A DNA stretch of 64,000 nucleotides from Bradyrhizobium macuxiense. GTDB taxonomy: Bacteria > Pseudomonadota > Alphaproteobacteria > Rhizobiales > Xanthobacteraceae. Made by a program: the position numbers and the translations under genes. Positions 25,417 through 33,046 of this stretch are shown here, piece by piece (position 1 is the stretch's first letter; each line of letters begins with the position of its first letter). A model generated the notes under the pieces. It searched no databases. It had not been told where the DNA came from and saw only the letters and a program-made list of their open reading frames with translations. The stretch lies in NCBI RefSeq assembly GCF_007993935.1, contig NZ_VITY01000005.1:434001-498000 (forward strand), written 5' to 3'.

Positions 25417-26136
25417 TTATTCCGAGTGGCGTTTGAGCTGCTGCTGTTTGTACTCGGCTTGTATCGCCGGGTCGTCGTTGCTTCCGCGAATGGCGTCCGT
25501 CTCGCCCCTGCCTCCATCGAGTCCCTTGGCTGCCACGATGTGTTCTTTGAGATCGCTCACCGCCGGGCGGGCGTAGGGTTCGAGGTAATTGTCGAGGATG
25601 CCTTGGCCGGGGTCGTCGAGCTCTTTTGTGAGCGCTTGAAGGTAGGCGGTCTTGTCTGTGGCGGCCCAGTCGATGCTGAAGCCGGCGCGTTGAGCGAGGG
25701 TGGAGTGAACGACCATGATCGTGCGGCCATTGCCATCCAGAAAGGGATGGCCGTAAGCCAGATAGCCCATGACCTCACCGGGCTTCTCGCGCATGGTCTT
25801 GGAATCGTTGCCGAGCTTCAGAGCGTATTCGATTGCGTTCTGGATGGAGTTGGGATGCGCGAACAAGACCCCGCCGCGACTGACGGCGATGTCCGGTGCC
25901 GTTTGAAGGCGGTCCTGCCCAGCCCACGGATACATGGCTTCGAAGAGCGTCTTATGCGTGGTCAGTACGTCAGCGTAGGTCAGGGCCTTCTTTTTCTGGA
26001 GCGCCGCGAATGCATCGTCTATCCCGGTCGTGAAGGAGGCATGTTCGAGCCTCCTTACAATCGCAGGATCTTTCTCTTGGGCAAGATTGCGTAGGTATCC
26101 GCGCGCGTCGAAGTCGCCGAACGGATCAAACGTCAC
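25417..26136 (-). CDS. Fic-domain AMPylator (toxin)
   Basis: A 239-residue Fic protein. The active-site motif HPFLDGNGR (His130 to Arg138) is complete, so it should transfer AMP from ATP to a target protein. The flap region is about VSRGGVLFAHPNSI (85-98). No inhibitory helix is present inside the protein, which fits class I Fic toxins whose antitoxin is a separate small protein. It starts with GTG, overlapping the stop of the upstream small gene by four bases (GTGA), so the pair is translationally coupled. Confidence 0.88.
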   Translation of the reverse strand: MTFDPFGDFDARGYLRNLAQEKDPAIVRRLEHASFTTGIDDAFAALQKKKALTYADVLTTHKTLFEAMYPWAGQDRLQTAPDIAVSRGGVLFAHPNSIQNAIEYALKLGNDSKTMREKPGEVMGYLAYGHPFLDGNGRTIMVVHSTLAQRAGFSIDWAATDKTAYLQALTKELDDPGQGILDNYLEPYARPAVSDLKEHIVAAKGLDGGRGETDAIRGSNDDPAIQAEYKQQQLKRHSE

Positions 26137-26375
26137 GGCCTGGCTTCACGCAGATAGCGGGCCTGAAGAAGGATCATTTCCTGGCGTGTAATCCGCTCCG
26201 CGCGTACCAGGCCAATGAGTAGCCGCTCGATCTCGTCCAGCTCGACCGTATCCCCGGCCAGGCGCGAAATGTGATGGGCCAGGCGGTCGTTTGGACCCTC
26301 GGAATAAGACACATGGAATGTCCGGGCGAGGGTCCGGATGTGTTCTGCAGTCGAGGAGGCGGTTACCTTATCCAT
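26133..26375 (-). CDS. Putative Fic antitoxin
   Basis: An 80-residue protein directly upstream of and overlapping fic by 4 bp, the arrangement of VbhA/VbhT-type modules. It contains SYSEGPND at about 23-30; the class I inhibitory motif is [S/T]xxxE[G/N], and here the EG is present but the Ser residues are at -1 and -3 instead of -4. The rest (about 40-78) is helical and could wrap the toxin. The upstream DNA is unusually AT-rich (ctatattattgat) and probably holds the promoter. Assignment rests on position and partial motif. Confidence 0.65.
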   Translation of the reverse strand: MDKVTASSTAEHIRTLARTFHVSYSEGPNDRLAHHISRLAGDTVELDEIERLLIGLVRAERITRQEMILLQARYLREARP

Positions 26376-26490
26376 ATCAATAATATAGCACTTTCTGACT
26401 GAGATTCCATTAACGAAAGGCGCCTGAAATCAGTGAGTTGAGGAATGCTTCTTGGACGATCGAGCCGCATTGCGATGAGAGATTAACGCC

Positions 26491-26576
26491 CCGCAAGCGT
26501 AGCCCGGATGAGCGTAGCGATATCCGGGGAATGGTCTGTCCCCGCATGTCGCTGCGCTCATGCGGGCTACTTGCGG
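26491..26576. repeat. Dispersed palindrome family C
   Basis: Inverted repeat CCGCAAGCGTAGCCCGGATG... with CATGCGGGCTACTTGCGG at the right end. It is of the well-known type agcccggatgagcg...cgctcatgcgggct seen between genes in Bradyrhizobium. Confidence 0.75.
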
Positions 26577-26592
26577 AGCCGCGTCGGAGGTC

Positions 26593-26713
26593 CACCTCTC
26601 CCTTGGGAGAGGTCGGCGCGCAGCGCCGGGTGAGGGGTTACGCTCTCTCGTGAGACCTGCAGCCCTCACCCGATTTGCTTCGCAAATCGACCTCTCCCCG
26701 CCGGGGAGAGGTG
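26593..26713. repeat. Dispersed palindrome family D
   Basis: Outer arms CACCTCTCCC (26593-26602) and GGGGAGAGGTG (26703-26713), with inner hairpins ccgggtgaggg / ccctcacccg and gatttgcttcgcaaatc. It begins 17 bp after family C, so two elements are stacked. Confidence 0.75.
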
Positions 26714-26739
26714 AACCGCCCGCCGCGCCGCCGGCCGCT

Positions 26740-28002
26740 TCAAGCCCAGCGTCGAAACACGAGGCTGGCGTTGACGCCGCCGAATCCAAAGCCGTTCGAG
26801 ATCGCGTGCTCGATCGGCATCCGCCGCGCAACGTTCGCTACGAGGTCGATACCCCCAGCGGCGGAATCGGCGTTCTCCAGGTTGAGCGTCGGCGGTGCCA
26901 CCTGATCGCGCAGCGCCAGGATCGTGAAGATCGCCTCGATGCCGCCGGCAGCTCCCAGCAGATGGCCGGTCGCCGATTTGGTCGCGCTGACGGCAATTCC
27001 GCCGTCGCGCCCGAACACGCGCTTGATGGCTTCCAGTTCTGAGAGATCGCCGACCGGCGTCGACGTCGAATGCGCGTTGAGATGCTGGATCTCGCTCGCG
27101 CGCAAGCCGGCCTGCGCCAGCGCCATCTTCATGGCGCGGCGGGCGCCGTCGCCGTCTTCGGGACCTGCGGTGATGTGATAGGCATCCGCCGTCGTGCCGT
27201 AGCCGACGATCTCGGCGATCGGCTGCGCGCCGCGCCGCAGCGCATGTTCGAGCTCCTCGATCACGAGGACACCCGCGCCTTCGCCCATCACAAAACCGTC
27301 CCGGTCGCGGTCGAACGGCCGCGACGCACGGGCCGGCTCCTCATTGAACGACGTCGAAAGCGCCCGCGCGGCCGCAAAGCCGCCAAGGCTCACCGGATCG
27401 ATGCAGGCCTCCGCGCCGCCGCAGATCGCAACATCGGCCTCATTGGACCTGATCAACCGCGCCGCATCGCCGATCGCCTGAACGCTCGCCGCGCACGCGG
27501 TCACCGGCGCGCCGATCGCACCCTTGTACCCATAGCGGATGCTGATGTGCCCGGCCGCGAGATTGGCCAGGAAGGCGGGCACGGTGAACGGCGACAGCCG
27601 GCGCGTGCCGTTCTTCTCCACCGTGCGCACCGCGTCCGCGATCGCGGGAAACCCGCCGATCCCGGTTGCGATCACCGTGGCGGTGCGCACCTCGGCCCGC
27701 GCCTCGGCCGGCATCCAGCCGGCCTGCGCCACCGCCTCCGCCGCCGCCAGCAGCGCGAACAGGATGAACCGGTCCATCTTCTTCTGGTCCTTGCGCGGCG
27801 CCGCCAGATCAGGATCGAACCCGCCTTCGGCATCCCCGGCCTTGTCAGGCACCTGGCCTGCGACGCGCGCCGGCAGCGTCATCGCCCAGTCCGGCAATGC
27901 CCGGAGCCCCGATTGCCCCGACAGCAACCGCGACCAGACCAGTTCGGTGCCACAGCCCAGCGGGGACACCGTCCCCAGGCCTGTTACGACAATTCGACGC
28001 AT
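26740..28002 (-). CDS. Beta-ketoacyl-ACP synthase II-like (FabF family)
   Basis: A 420-residue condensing enzyme. The Cys-His-His triad is Cys170 (TACAAS), His311 (NAHSTSTP) and His347 (SATGHLLGAAGG), all intact; NAHS replaces the usual NAHG. Blocks FVMGEGAGVLVIEE and NGFGFGG are typical. No acyl carrier protein or reductase gene is adjacent, so it is not the housekeeping fab locus; a role in a special lipid is possible. A TetR relic and an operator-like palindrome lie upstream, suggesting it once formed a divergent regulated pair. Confidence 0.88.
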   Translation of the reverse strand: MRRIVVTGLGTVSPLGCGTELVWSRLLSGQSGLRALPDWAMTLPARVAGQVPDKAGDAEGGFDPDLAAPRKDQKKMDRFILFALLAAAEAVAQAGWMPAEARAEVRTATVIATGIGGFPAIADAVRTVEKNGTRRLSPFTVPAFLANLAAGHISIRYGYKGAIGAPVTACAASVQAIGDAARLIRSNEADVAICGGAEACIDPVSLGGFAAARALSTSFNEEPARASRPFDRDRDGFVMGEGAGVLVIEELEHALRRGAQPIAEIVGYGTTADAYHITAGPEDGDGARRAMKMALAQAGLRASEIQHLNAHSTSTPVGDLSELEAIKRVFGRDGGIAVSATKSATGHLLGAAGGIEAIFTILALRDQVAPPTLNLENADSAAGGIDLVANVARRMPIEHAISNGFGFGGVNASLVFRRWA

Positions 28003-28065
28003 GGTGCTCCTGTCGTGGTCTTGCCGGCGTGGCTGGACTCGACCCTGCCCGGGGTTTCAATTTAT

Positions 28066-28079
28066 ATGATAGTCATCAT
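28066..28079. promoter_or_regulatory. Operator-like palindrome
   Basis: ATGAT-agtc-ATCAT in an AT-rich stretch, 64 bp upstream of the ketoacyl synthase start. It has the shape of a TetR-family site and lies between that gene and the remains of a TetR gene. Confidence 0.45.
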
Positions 28080-28135
28080 CTATTATCTCGACCGGCCGCG
28101 CGTCAAGGCCAGCGTCAGGCCGTTCGCCGAGGCCG

Positions 28136-28237
28136 GAAGGCATCTACAGTACCGGCCAGCAGCCGGAAGACGGGCTGGCGCAGTCGGCGCTCAAGGTTGC
28201 GGAGCTCCTGTTCGATGCGAGCGTTGCAAAGGGGTGA
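28136..28237 (+). pseudogene. 3' remnant of a TetR-family gene
   Basis: Thirty-three codons and a TGA encode EGIYSTGQQPEDGLAQSALK followed by a VAELLFDASVAKG end, nearly the same as the C terminus of the intact TetR at 24772-25368 (EGIYSTGQQSEDGPAQSALT, ending DASVAKG). Nucleotide similarity is also high. Upstream of codon 1 the match stops abruptly, so the first four fifths of the gene is gone. It is oriented away from the ketoacyl synthase, as a divergent regulator would be. Confidence 0.75.
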
Positions 28238-28409
28238 GGGGGAGCAGAGACGAAGCGCGAGTGAGGTCGCTTGACTTTGCATTGTGATTTCAACGGAATA
28301 AGAGCTGGCGCGTGGTACGGCCGGCGCCTCCAGAAGCGAGACGTGATGCTTCGAGGCGAGAGGACGTGAAGTCCCAATCGTCCATATAGGATTTATACTA
28401 GGCCGAATT

Positions 28410-28432
28410 CGGAATCCTTGCGATTCCGTTTT
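28410..28432 (+). terminator. Terminator-like hairpin
   Basis: CGGAATC-cttgc-GATTCCG followed by TTTT. It lies 173 bp beyond the TetR relic and may be the leftover terminator of that gene. Confidence 0.5.
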
Positions 28433-28584
28433 GCATGGGTCCGCCGCCGTGGGGGATCAAAAGGACTTTCCCGCGCAAGCGTTCTCGCCGAGTTCAAGTG
28501 CCTACATCCGGAGACCCGTGGTGTCCCGGTGGTAACCCGCGGTTCCTTCGTCCATAATCCCACCGCGAACGGGATAGCGTGCCC

Positions 28585-30360
28585 ATGGCTGAAGCGCATC
28601 CAGGCACTAGAGTTGGACGCAGGTTGGCGGCCATAGTCGCGGCTGACGTGGCAGGCTACTCGCGGCTCATGGGACTCGACGAGGTGGGCACCGCCCGCAC
28701 ACTCCGCGAACATCGCAAGGTTACCGACGCCGTCGTGGCGGAACACGGCGGTCGGCTCGTGAAGACCACGGGGGACGGCGTACTGCTTGAGTTTCCCTCT
28801 GTGGTCGATGCCGTCGAGTGTGCCGTGGCTGTACAGGCGGTGATGGTCCAACGGAACGACGGTATCCCGCAGGAGACGCGTATGCTGTTTCGGATCGGGA
28901 TCAACCTCGGCGACATCCTGATCGAAGGCGATGACATTCTCGGCGATGGAGTCAACGTCGCGGCTCGGCTTGAAGGGATCGCTGAGCCAGGTGGAATCTG
29001 CATCTCGTCATCCGCTTACGAACAGGTTCGCGGCAAGGTCCCGGTCGATTTCACTGATTTAGGTGAGCAGACCCTCAAGAACATCGCCCGGCCAATCCGT
29101 GCCTATGCGGTTGGCCCGGGCGAAAATGCTCGTCTAACCGGCCCGCCGCCATCTTCTGCGCCGCATCTATCCATTGTGGTTCTACCGTTCGTAAACATCG
29201 GCGGCGATCCCGAACAAGAGTATTTCGTGGATGGGGTGACGGAGAGCCTGACCACGGACTTATCGCGCATCGGTGGCGCGTTTGTGATTGCGCGCAACAC
29301 CGCGTTCACATTCAAAGGAAAAGCGATAGACGTGAAGAAGCTCGGACGTGAGCTAAACATCCGCTACGTGCTCGAGGGCTCGGTGCAACGGGGCGGCAAT
29401 CGTATGCGGGTCAATGTGCAATTGATTGATGCCGAAAGCGGCAATCATGTTTGGGCAGAGCGGTTTGACGAGCAGATTGCTGATCTTTTTGAAATGCAGG
29501 ACGAAATTGTATCAAGGCTCGCCAATACGTTGAACGCCGAGTTGATCGCCGCTGAGGCGAGACGAGGGGAGCGGGCACCCCGTCCAGACGCGACTGACTT
29601 GTGTTTCCAAGCGGCTGCTTGGGTCAACAGGGGCCGAACGCCCGAACACATGGCACGAGCGAGCGGCTTTATCGAGCGGGCATTAGTTCTCGATCCAGGA
29701 AACGTTGAGGCGCTGGTCGGTTCGGCAATGATTAATTTTGCGATTGGCGCGAGTTTTTTGACCGACGAGCGGATAGAACATCTCGCCGCAGCTGAGGCGG
29801 CCGTATCAGAGGCTCTATCCTTCGCGCCTAACCATCCTCTGGCCCATTTTGTACTGGGCCTTGTGCAAAGTTTTACGAACCGCGCGGCTCAAGGCATCGC
29901 CAATTATGAGCGCGCGTTGATACTGGATCGGAATATGGCACAAGCCCACGCTAACATTGGGATTGCCAAGTTTTTTCTCGGTCGCGGCGAGGAAATCGAA
30001 GCTGGTGTGGATCAGGCGCTCCGGCTCTCCCCCCGTGATACCCACATGTATATCTGGATAATGTTCGTGGGCGAGGCCAAACTTTGGCAAGGCAATGATA
30101 CCGAAGCGATAGTTTGGTTGCGCCGGAGCGTTCAAGCGAACCCGAATTACCATCTTGCGCATCTCTATTTGGCGGCTGCGTTGGCGCAAGTCGGTGAACT
30201 GGATGAGGCGCGAGTTGCAGCGAAGGCAGGTCTTGCGCTCAATCCGAGTTTCAGTGTCCGCCGTTTTCGTACTAACTCTCCAAGCAACCATCCTGTGTAT
30301 CTCTTCGGACGCGAGCGCGTCTGTGAGGGGCTGCGGGTGGCCGGGGTGCCGGAAGGATGA
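28585..30360 (+). CDS. Class III adenylate/guanylate cyclase with TPR domain
   Basis: A 591-residue protein. The N-terminal catalytic domain has the first metal Asp at 21 (AIVAADVAGYSRLM), the second in VKTTGDGVLLEF, and GVNVAARLEGIAEPGGICISS. A middle segment (about 190-320: LSIVVLPFVNIGGDPEQEYF, YVLEGSVQR) is the TolB/FlgO-like region usual in this group, and the C terminus carries TPR repeats. It is soluble, with no membrane helix. Bradyrhizobium carries many such cyclases; the signal they sense is generally unknown. A GTG 6 nt upstream could also start. Confidence 0.88.
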   Translation: MAEAHPGTRVGRRLAAIVAADVAGYSRLMGLDEVGTARTLREHRKVTDAVVAEHGGRLVKTTGDGVLLEFPSVVDAVECAVAVQAVMVQRNDGIPQETRMLFRIGINLGDILIEGDDILGDGVNVAARLEGIAEPGGICISSSAYEQVRGKVPVDFTDLGEQTLKNIARPIRAYAVGPGENARLTGPPPSSAPHLSIVVLPFVNIGGDPEQEYFVDGVTESLTTDLSRIGGAFVIARNTAFTFKGKAIDVKKLGRELNIRYVLEGSVQRGGNRMRVNVQLIDAESGNHVWAERFDEQIADLFEMQDEIVSRLANTLNAELIAAEARRGERAPRPDATDLCFQAAAWVNRGRTPEHMARASGFIERALVLDPGNVEALVGSAMINFAIGASFLTDERIEHLAAAEAAVSEALSFAPNHPLAHFVLGLVQSFTNRAAQGIANYERALILDRNMAQAHANIGIAKFFLGRGEEIEAGVDQALRLSPRDTHMYIWIMFVGEAKLWQGNDTEAIVWLRRSVQANPNYHLAHLYLAAALAQVGELDEARVAAKAGLALNPSFSVRRFRTNSPSNHPVYLFGRERVCEGLRVAGVPEG

Positions 30361-30584
30361 GGGCTTAGGAATTGGGACACACATAATCAGACCCAACGAA
30401 AGTCAGCCGGCGCCTCGTCGCAGTCTTCGCAGCAGTCGCCTCATGGGCTCACAAGGCTGGTTTCGTTTCGCTTGGACCCGAGAAGAATACGGTGCGCAGG
30501 AGCGTCGTGCGATCCACGAAACTTGGATATTGTCCAAGGCCTTTCAGGATCTCATGCGAGCGTGCAGGCCGTTACTGTAACGGA

Positions 30585-30851
30585 TCACCTCATCCCCTCC
30601 AACATCTTCCGCGCCTCCCCCCAGCAACGCTCGTATCTCCCTCCGCTCGGCGATCTCATCCTTAGTGAACCGCCCGTGCTTGCGCGCATTCCGGTTGGCC
30701 CTCGGAGCGCCGGATCCCTTCGCGCCGCCGTGCATGCGGCAGCGCCTCTTGCCGCGCACCGCCGGCGCGCGGCACGCGCCACTGCTGCGAGTTTTGGCGC
30801 CGCAGCGCGGGCTCGCCGGCATCGGACCGGTCGTTCCGGTATGACGCTCAT
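30585..30851 (-). pseudogene. Frameshifted copy of the HGG-motif gene
   Basis: Closely related to the intact gene at 32685-32960 (shared CRAPAVRGKRRCRMHGG and PRANRNARKHG), but two indels spoil it. The 5' part aligned to the first 30 nt of the intact copy is 29 nt long, so the homologous ATG at 30851 is out of frame. Near the 3' end a run of six G (complement of 30617-30622), where five would restore the frame, converts the expected LLGEARKMLEGMR stop into a different tail. A 92-residue frame from an inner ATG at 30822 to 30544 remains open and could still be translated. Confidence 0.6.
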
Positions 30852-30950
30852 GCCTGCGCGTCCCGCCTTGGCATCGGCGGCATCATGCGCTCGCCTGCCG
30901 CGCGCGGCCTTCGGCGCCCGCGCCGCGGATGCCGGTGGCTTTGGTGGATC
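30589..30950. repeat. Segmental duplication, left copy
   Basis: About 360 bp closely similar to 32693-33046, in the same orientation 2.1 kb away. It covers the HGG-motif gene and the last 35 or so codons of the gene upstream of it (APKAA..RRAHDAADA). The similarity ends sharply near 30950, so the upstream gene is otherwise missing here. Confidence 0.75.
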
Positions 30951-31315
30951 GGCTGTCGAGGCGAAGACGACGCGACTATTTGTGCTCGCCCAGAGCGAAG
31001 TCGTCACGCCGAATATCGTGGCGCGACGACTTCGCCATGGTGGATCCGGATGGAGGGCAATATCCGGTACGCTGATGTTTGATCGGTGACCGCGTCAAAG
31101 CAAACGAACTCGCGCGTTAAGCTTGATGCTGCGCAATCGGGTTAAATCGGGAACTCGGGCCGCCGACCTATCCATTTTAGTTCAGGCTAACTCCGCTGCG
31201 TGATTGATCCCGGTCGGAGTGCTTGATCCATTGCGTCAATTGTTGAGCGGCAATGACGAAATTTTGACGGGCGGTTAACCGACCTCGCCGACACTTCGAG
31301 AGCCAGACCGGAGAC
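30852..31315. other. Non-coding stretch with a large hairpin
   Basis: About 460 bp: first the tail of a lost neighbour gene (to about 30950), then a long inverted repeat at 30995-31035, and a perfect 10-bp palindrome CGGTTAACCG at 31272-31281 upstream of the winged-helix-like gene. No gene is seen. Confidence 0.5.
30995..31035. repeat. Strong stem-loop
   Basis: GCGAAGTCGTC (30995-31005) and GACGACTTCGC (31025-31035) are perfect inverted copies, and inside them CGCC and GGCG also pair. It is not followed by T on either strand, so it is not a classical terminator. Confidence 0.6.
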
Positions 31316-31741
31316 GTGGAAGTGTCCTTCCAACTGACCGTCTTGAAAGTGCTGGCCGGCCAGTCCGCCGGGCGTGCCTCTGTTGCCGAAATCCGGCACG
31401 CCGTCGAAATCCTGATGAACAGCGGCAAGGACTGGACCGATCGCATGAAGCGCTTGGCTCAGCATGCACCGGATCTGAATATCTTCTCGGCCAGATACGT
31501 TCTCTGCAATCATCAAGGCTGGGAAATCACCGATGAGGGACGGCAATTCCTCGCCGCGCTCGACGCGGCGGTCGCCAATCGGATAGAGCCACCGCATCGA
31601 TCAGTCGCCGATCTGCAATCCAGCAAGCCCGCAGCAAAGCCAGTGGCGGAGGTCGCAAGATCGCTTGATCCTCCCCAACGACGTCGTGACAGGCCGCGAC
31701 GCCGGCGGGGGAAGGATCGATCCAATCGGCGCAGGGCCTGA
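31316..31741 (+). CDS. Conserved small protein, winged-helix-like
   Basis: A 141-residue protein starting at GTG with GGAG a few bases upstream. Residues 1-85 (MEVSFQLTVLKVLAGQSAGR, then helices and GWEITDEGRQFLAAL) look like a winged-helix fold of the kind found at the N terminus of Mrr-like and other DNA-binding proteins. The C terminus is very basic (RRRDRPRRRRGKDRSNRRR), consistent with nucleic-acid binding. I recall similar proteins in Bradyrhizobium, without known function. Confidence 0.65.
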   Translation: MEVSFQLTVLKVLAGQSAGRASVAEIRHAVEILMNSGKDWTDRMKRLAQHAPDLNIFSARYVLCNHQGWEITDEGRQFLAALDAAVANRIEPPHRSVADLQSSKPAAKPVAEVARSLDPPQRRRDRPRRRRGKDRSNRRRA

Positions 31742-31853
31742 ATTGGTTTGTCGGGCTTGGCGCGCGGCGCCGCATCAGGCCTTCGTTAGTGGAAACGCAA
31801 TCTTTCTGACGGAGCATCGATCAGATTTGCATCATCTATTGATTGGCCACGGA

Positions 31854-32105
31854 ATGGTTATCCTTCCCGACAGACGAAAGTCTGCGCGCAATCCGTCTTT
31901 GGATGATGCCCTGATCAGGTTTGACGACCTGTCGCTGTGCTGTACCGTGCGGGACATCACGGAGGATGGCGCCGCTGTGTGGGCAGACCAGCATTCCGAG
32001 TTGCCCGATCAGTTCACCCTCATCATTCCGCCGAGCAAGACCTGGTTGTGCCATGTGGTCTGGCGCAAAGGCGGATGGGTCGGCGTCAAGTTCCGCACTG
32101 AGTGA
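31854..32105 (+). CDS. PilZ-domain c-di-GMP binding protein
   Basis: An 83-residue protein that is a single PilZ domain. The RxxxR motif is Arg8-Arg12 (DRRKSARN) and the second motif is DITEDG (34-39), with Thr in the usual Ser position of [D/N]xSxxG, so c-di-GMP binding is likely. Start at 31854 is chosen because it leaves the normal short lead before RxxxR; the frame is open further upstream but out of family. The ribosome site is poor. Confidence 0.8.
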   Translation: MVILPDRRKSARNPSLDDALIRFDDLSLCCTVRDITEDGAAVWADQHSELPDQFTLIIPPSKTWLCHVVWRKGGWVGVKFRTE

Positions 32106-32455
32106 AACGCCTGCTCACGTCACGCTGAACGCGACGCCCACGGCCGTATGTCGTGGGCATGCGCAGGATCTGGCAATCGACGCGCGCTGACTGCACCGGG
32201 AAGGTACGGGACATGATCCCGCCGCGGCAACAGGCCCATGCTCGTCGTGGCCGTGCCGCGCCGGCGTCGTAGCCGGCTGTTCGATAGGGATTGCTCGCTC
32301 AGCCCTGAGGGAAGTGTGTCGCCCTCGCAACGTTGCAATTGTTCCGCTGGGGGCCGGGCGTGTTTGCTCTTCACCGGACCGCCGATTCATTCTCTAATGA
32401 TAACGGACCTTCGGCGGCGATTGTATTTCGAAAATGTTCATTTGAGAACAGGTCC

Positions 32456-32486
32456 AGGAGGTCGCTGTCAGCGCCAGCGACCTCTT
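32456..32486 (+). terminator. Stem-loop, terminator-like
   Basis: GAGGTCGCTG and CAGCGACCTC form a 10-bp stem with a 7-nt loop, then cgttttgct. No coding gene ends just before it, so a short RNA upstream is possible, or it is an attenuator for the 30-residue gene. Confidence 0.4.
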
Positions 32487-32528
32487 CGTTTTGCTTCATT
32501 TCGTTTTGCTTCACTTCGTTTTGCTTCA
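32484..32528. repeat. 15-bp tandem repeat, three copies
   Basis: Three consecutive units of [c/t]ttcgttttgcttca (32484-32498, 32499-32513, 32514-32528), differing only in the first base. They lie 24 bp upstream of the start of the 30-residue gene. Confidence 0.85.
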
Positions 32529-32552
32529 TTGAATTTGCGGAGGGATCCTCCA

Positions 32553-32645
32553 ATGCCGATACAGATGTGGGCCATTGCAGCTTCGATCGGCTGGACAGCC
32601 GTTGTGGGGACGATGCTGCTCTACATGATTTTTGGACCCAGCTAG
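32553..32645 (+). CDS. 30-residue single-helix membrane peptide
   Basis: The frame encodes MPIQMWAIAASIGWTAVVG followed by a TMLLYMIFGPS end and TAG. It is one transmembrane helix with almost no loops. GGAGGG ends 8 nt before the ATG, a strong ribosome site for so short a frame, which argues that it is real. Function unknown; such peptides often bind larger membrane complexes. Confidence 0.6.
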   Translation: MPIQMWAIAASIGWTAVVGTMLLYMIFGPS

Positions 32646-32684
32646 GTCGATGTCGCGATAGTCACCACCAGGTGGACGACGCGG

Positions 32685-32960
32685 TCATGGTCTAAATCTC
32701 ATTCCCTTCAGCAACTGCCGCGCTTCCCCCAACAACGCTCGAACCTGCTTCCGCTCGGCGATCGCATCCCCAGTGAACAGCCCGTGCTTGCGCGCGTTCC
32801 GGTTTGCTCTCGGCGCGCCGGATCCCTTTGCGCCGCCGTGCATGCGGCAGCGCCTCTTGCCGCGCACCGCCGGCGCACGGCACGCGCCGCCGGCGCGCGT
32901 CTTGGCGCCGCAGCGCGGGCTCGCCAGCATCGGGCCGGTCGTGCTGATTTGACCACTCAT
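32685..32960 (-). CDS. HGG-motif small protein
   Basis: A 91-residue protein with paired Cys and a His-Gly-Gly motif (PRCGAKTRAGGACRAPAV, then RCRMHGG) and a basic helix PRANRNARKHG. It belongs to the small HGGxSTG-type group common in Bradyrhizobium, where Cys and His may bind zinc; here the motif reads HGGAKGSG. Its ATG overlaps the stop of the upstream gene by four bases. A frameshifted paralogue is at 30585-30851. Function unknown. Confidence 0.7.
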   Translation of the reverse strand: MSGQISTTGPMLASPRCGAKTRAGGACRAPAVRGKRRCRMHGGAKGSGAPRANRNARKHGLFTGDAIAERKQVRALLGEARQLLKGMRFRP

Positions 32961-33046
32961 GCCGGTGCGCCCTGCCTGGCATCGGCGGCATCGTGCGCTC
33001 GCCTGGCGCACGCGGCCTTCGGCGCCCGCGTCGCGGAGGCCGCGGT
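32693..33046. repeat. Segmental duplication, right copy
   Basis: Intact version of the repeated segment at 30589-30950. It includes the HGG gene and the 3' end of its upstream partner. Confidence 0.75.

Larger units (their letters stand above)
26376..26739. other. Intergenic region made of two palindromic repeats
   Basis: The 364 bp between the Fic module and the ketoacyl synthase consist mostly of the family C and D elements listed separately, plus about 115 bp of AT-richer DNA upstream of the antitoxin. No gene is seen. Confidence 0.6.
28003..28584. other. Intergenic region with relic and hairpin
   Basis: These 582 bp between the ketoacyl synthase and cyclase genes hold an operator-like palindrome (28066-28079), the TetR relic (28136-28237) and a terminator-like hairpin (28410-28432). 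The remaining sequence shows no gene. Confidence 0.5.
32106..32552. other. Intergenic region before a micro-membrane protein
   Basis: These 447 bp contain a hairpin GCCCACG...CGTGGGC near 32138-32159, the stem-loop at 32456-32486 and the tandem repeat at 32484-32528. No convincing gene before 32553. Confidence 0.5.

Noticed and set aside
30443..30580. A 45-codon open frame starting MGSQGWFRFAW
   Set aside because: It lacks a ribosome site and ends in a chance palindrome CCGTTAC-t-GTAACGG; I could not support it as a gene.
32484..32528. Tandem repeats as a CRISPR array
   Set aside because: The units are only 15 bp and contiguous, with no spacers and no cas genes.
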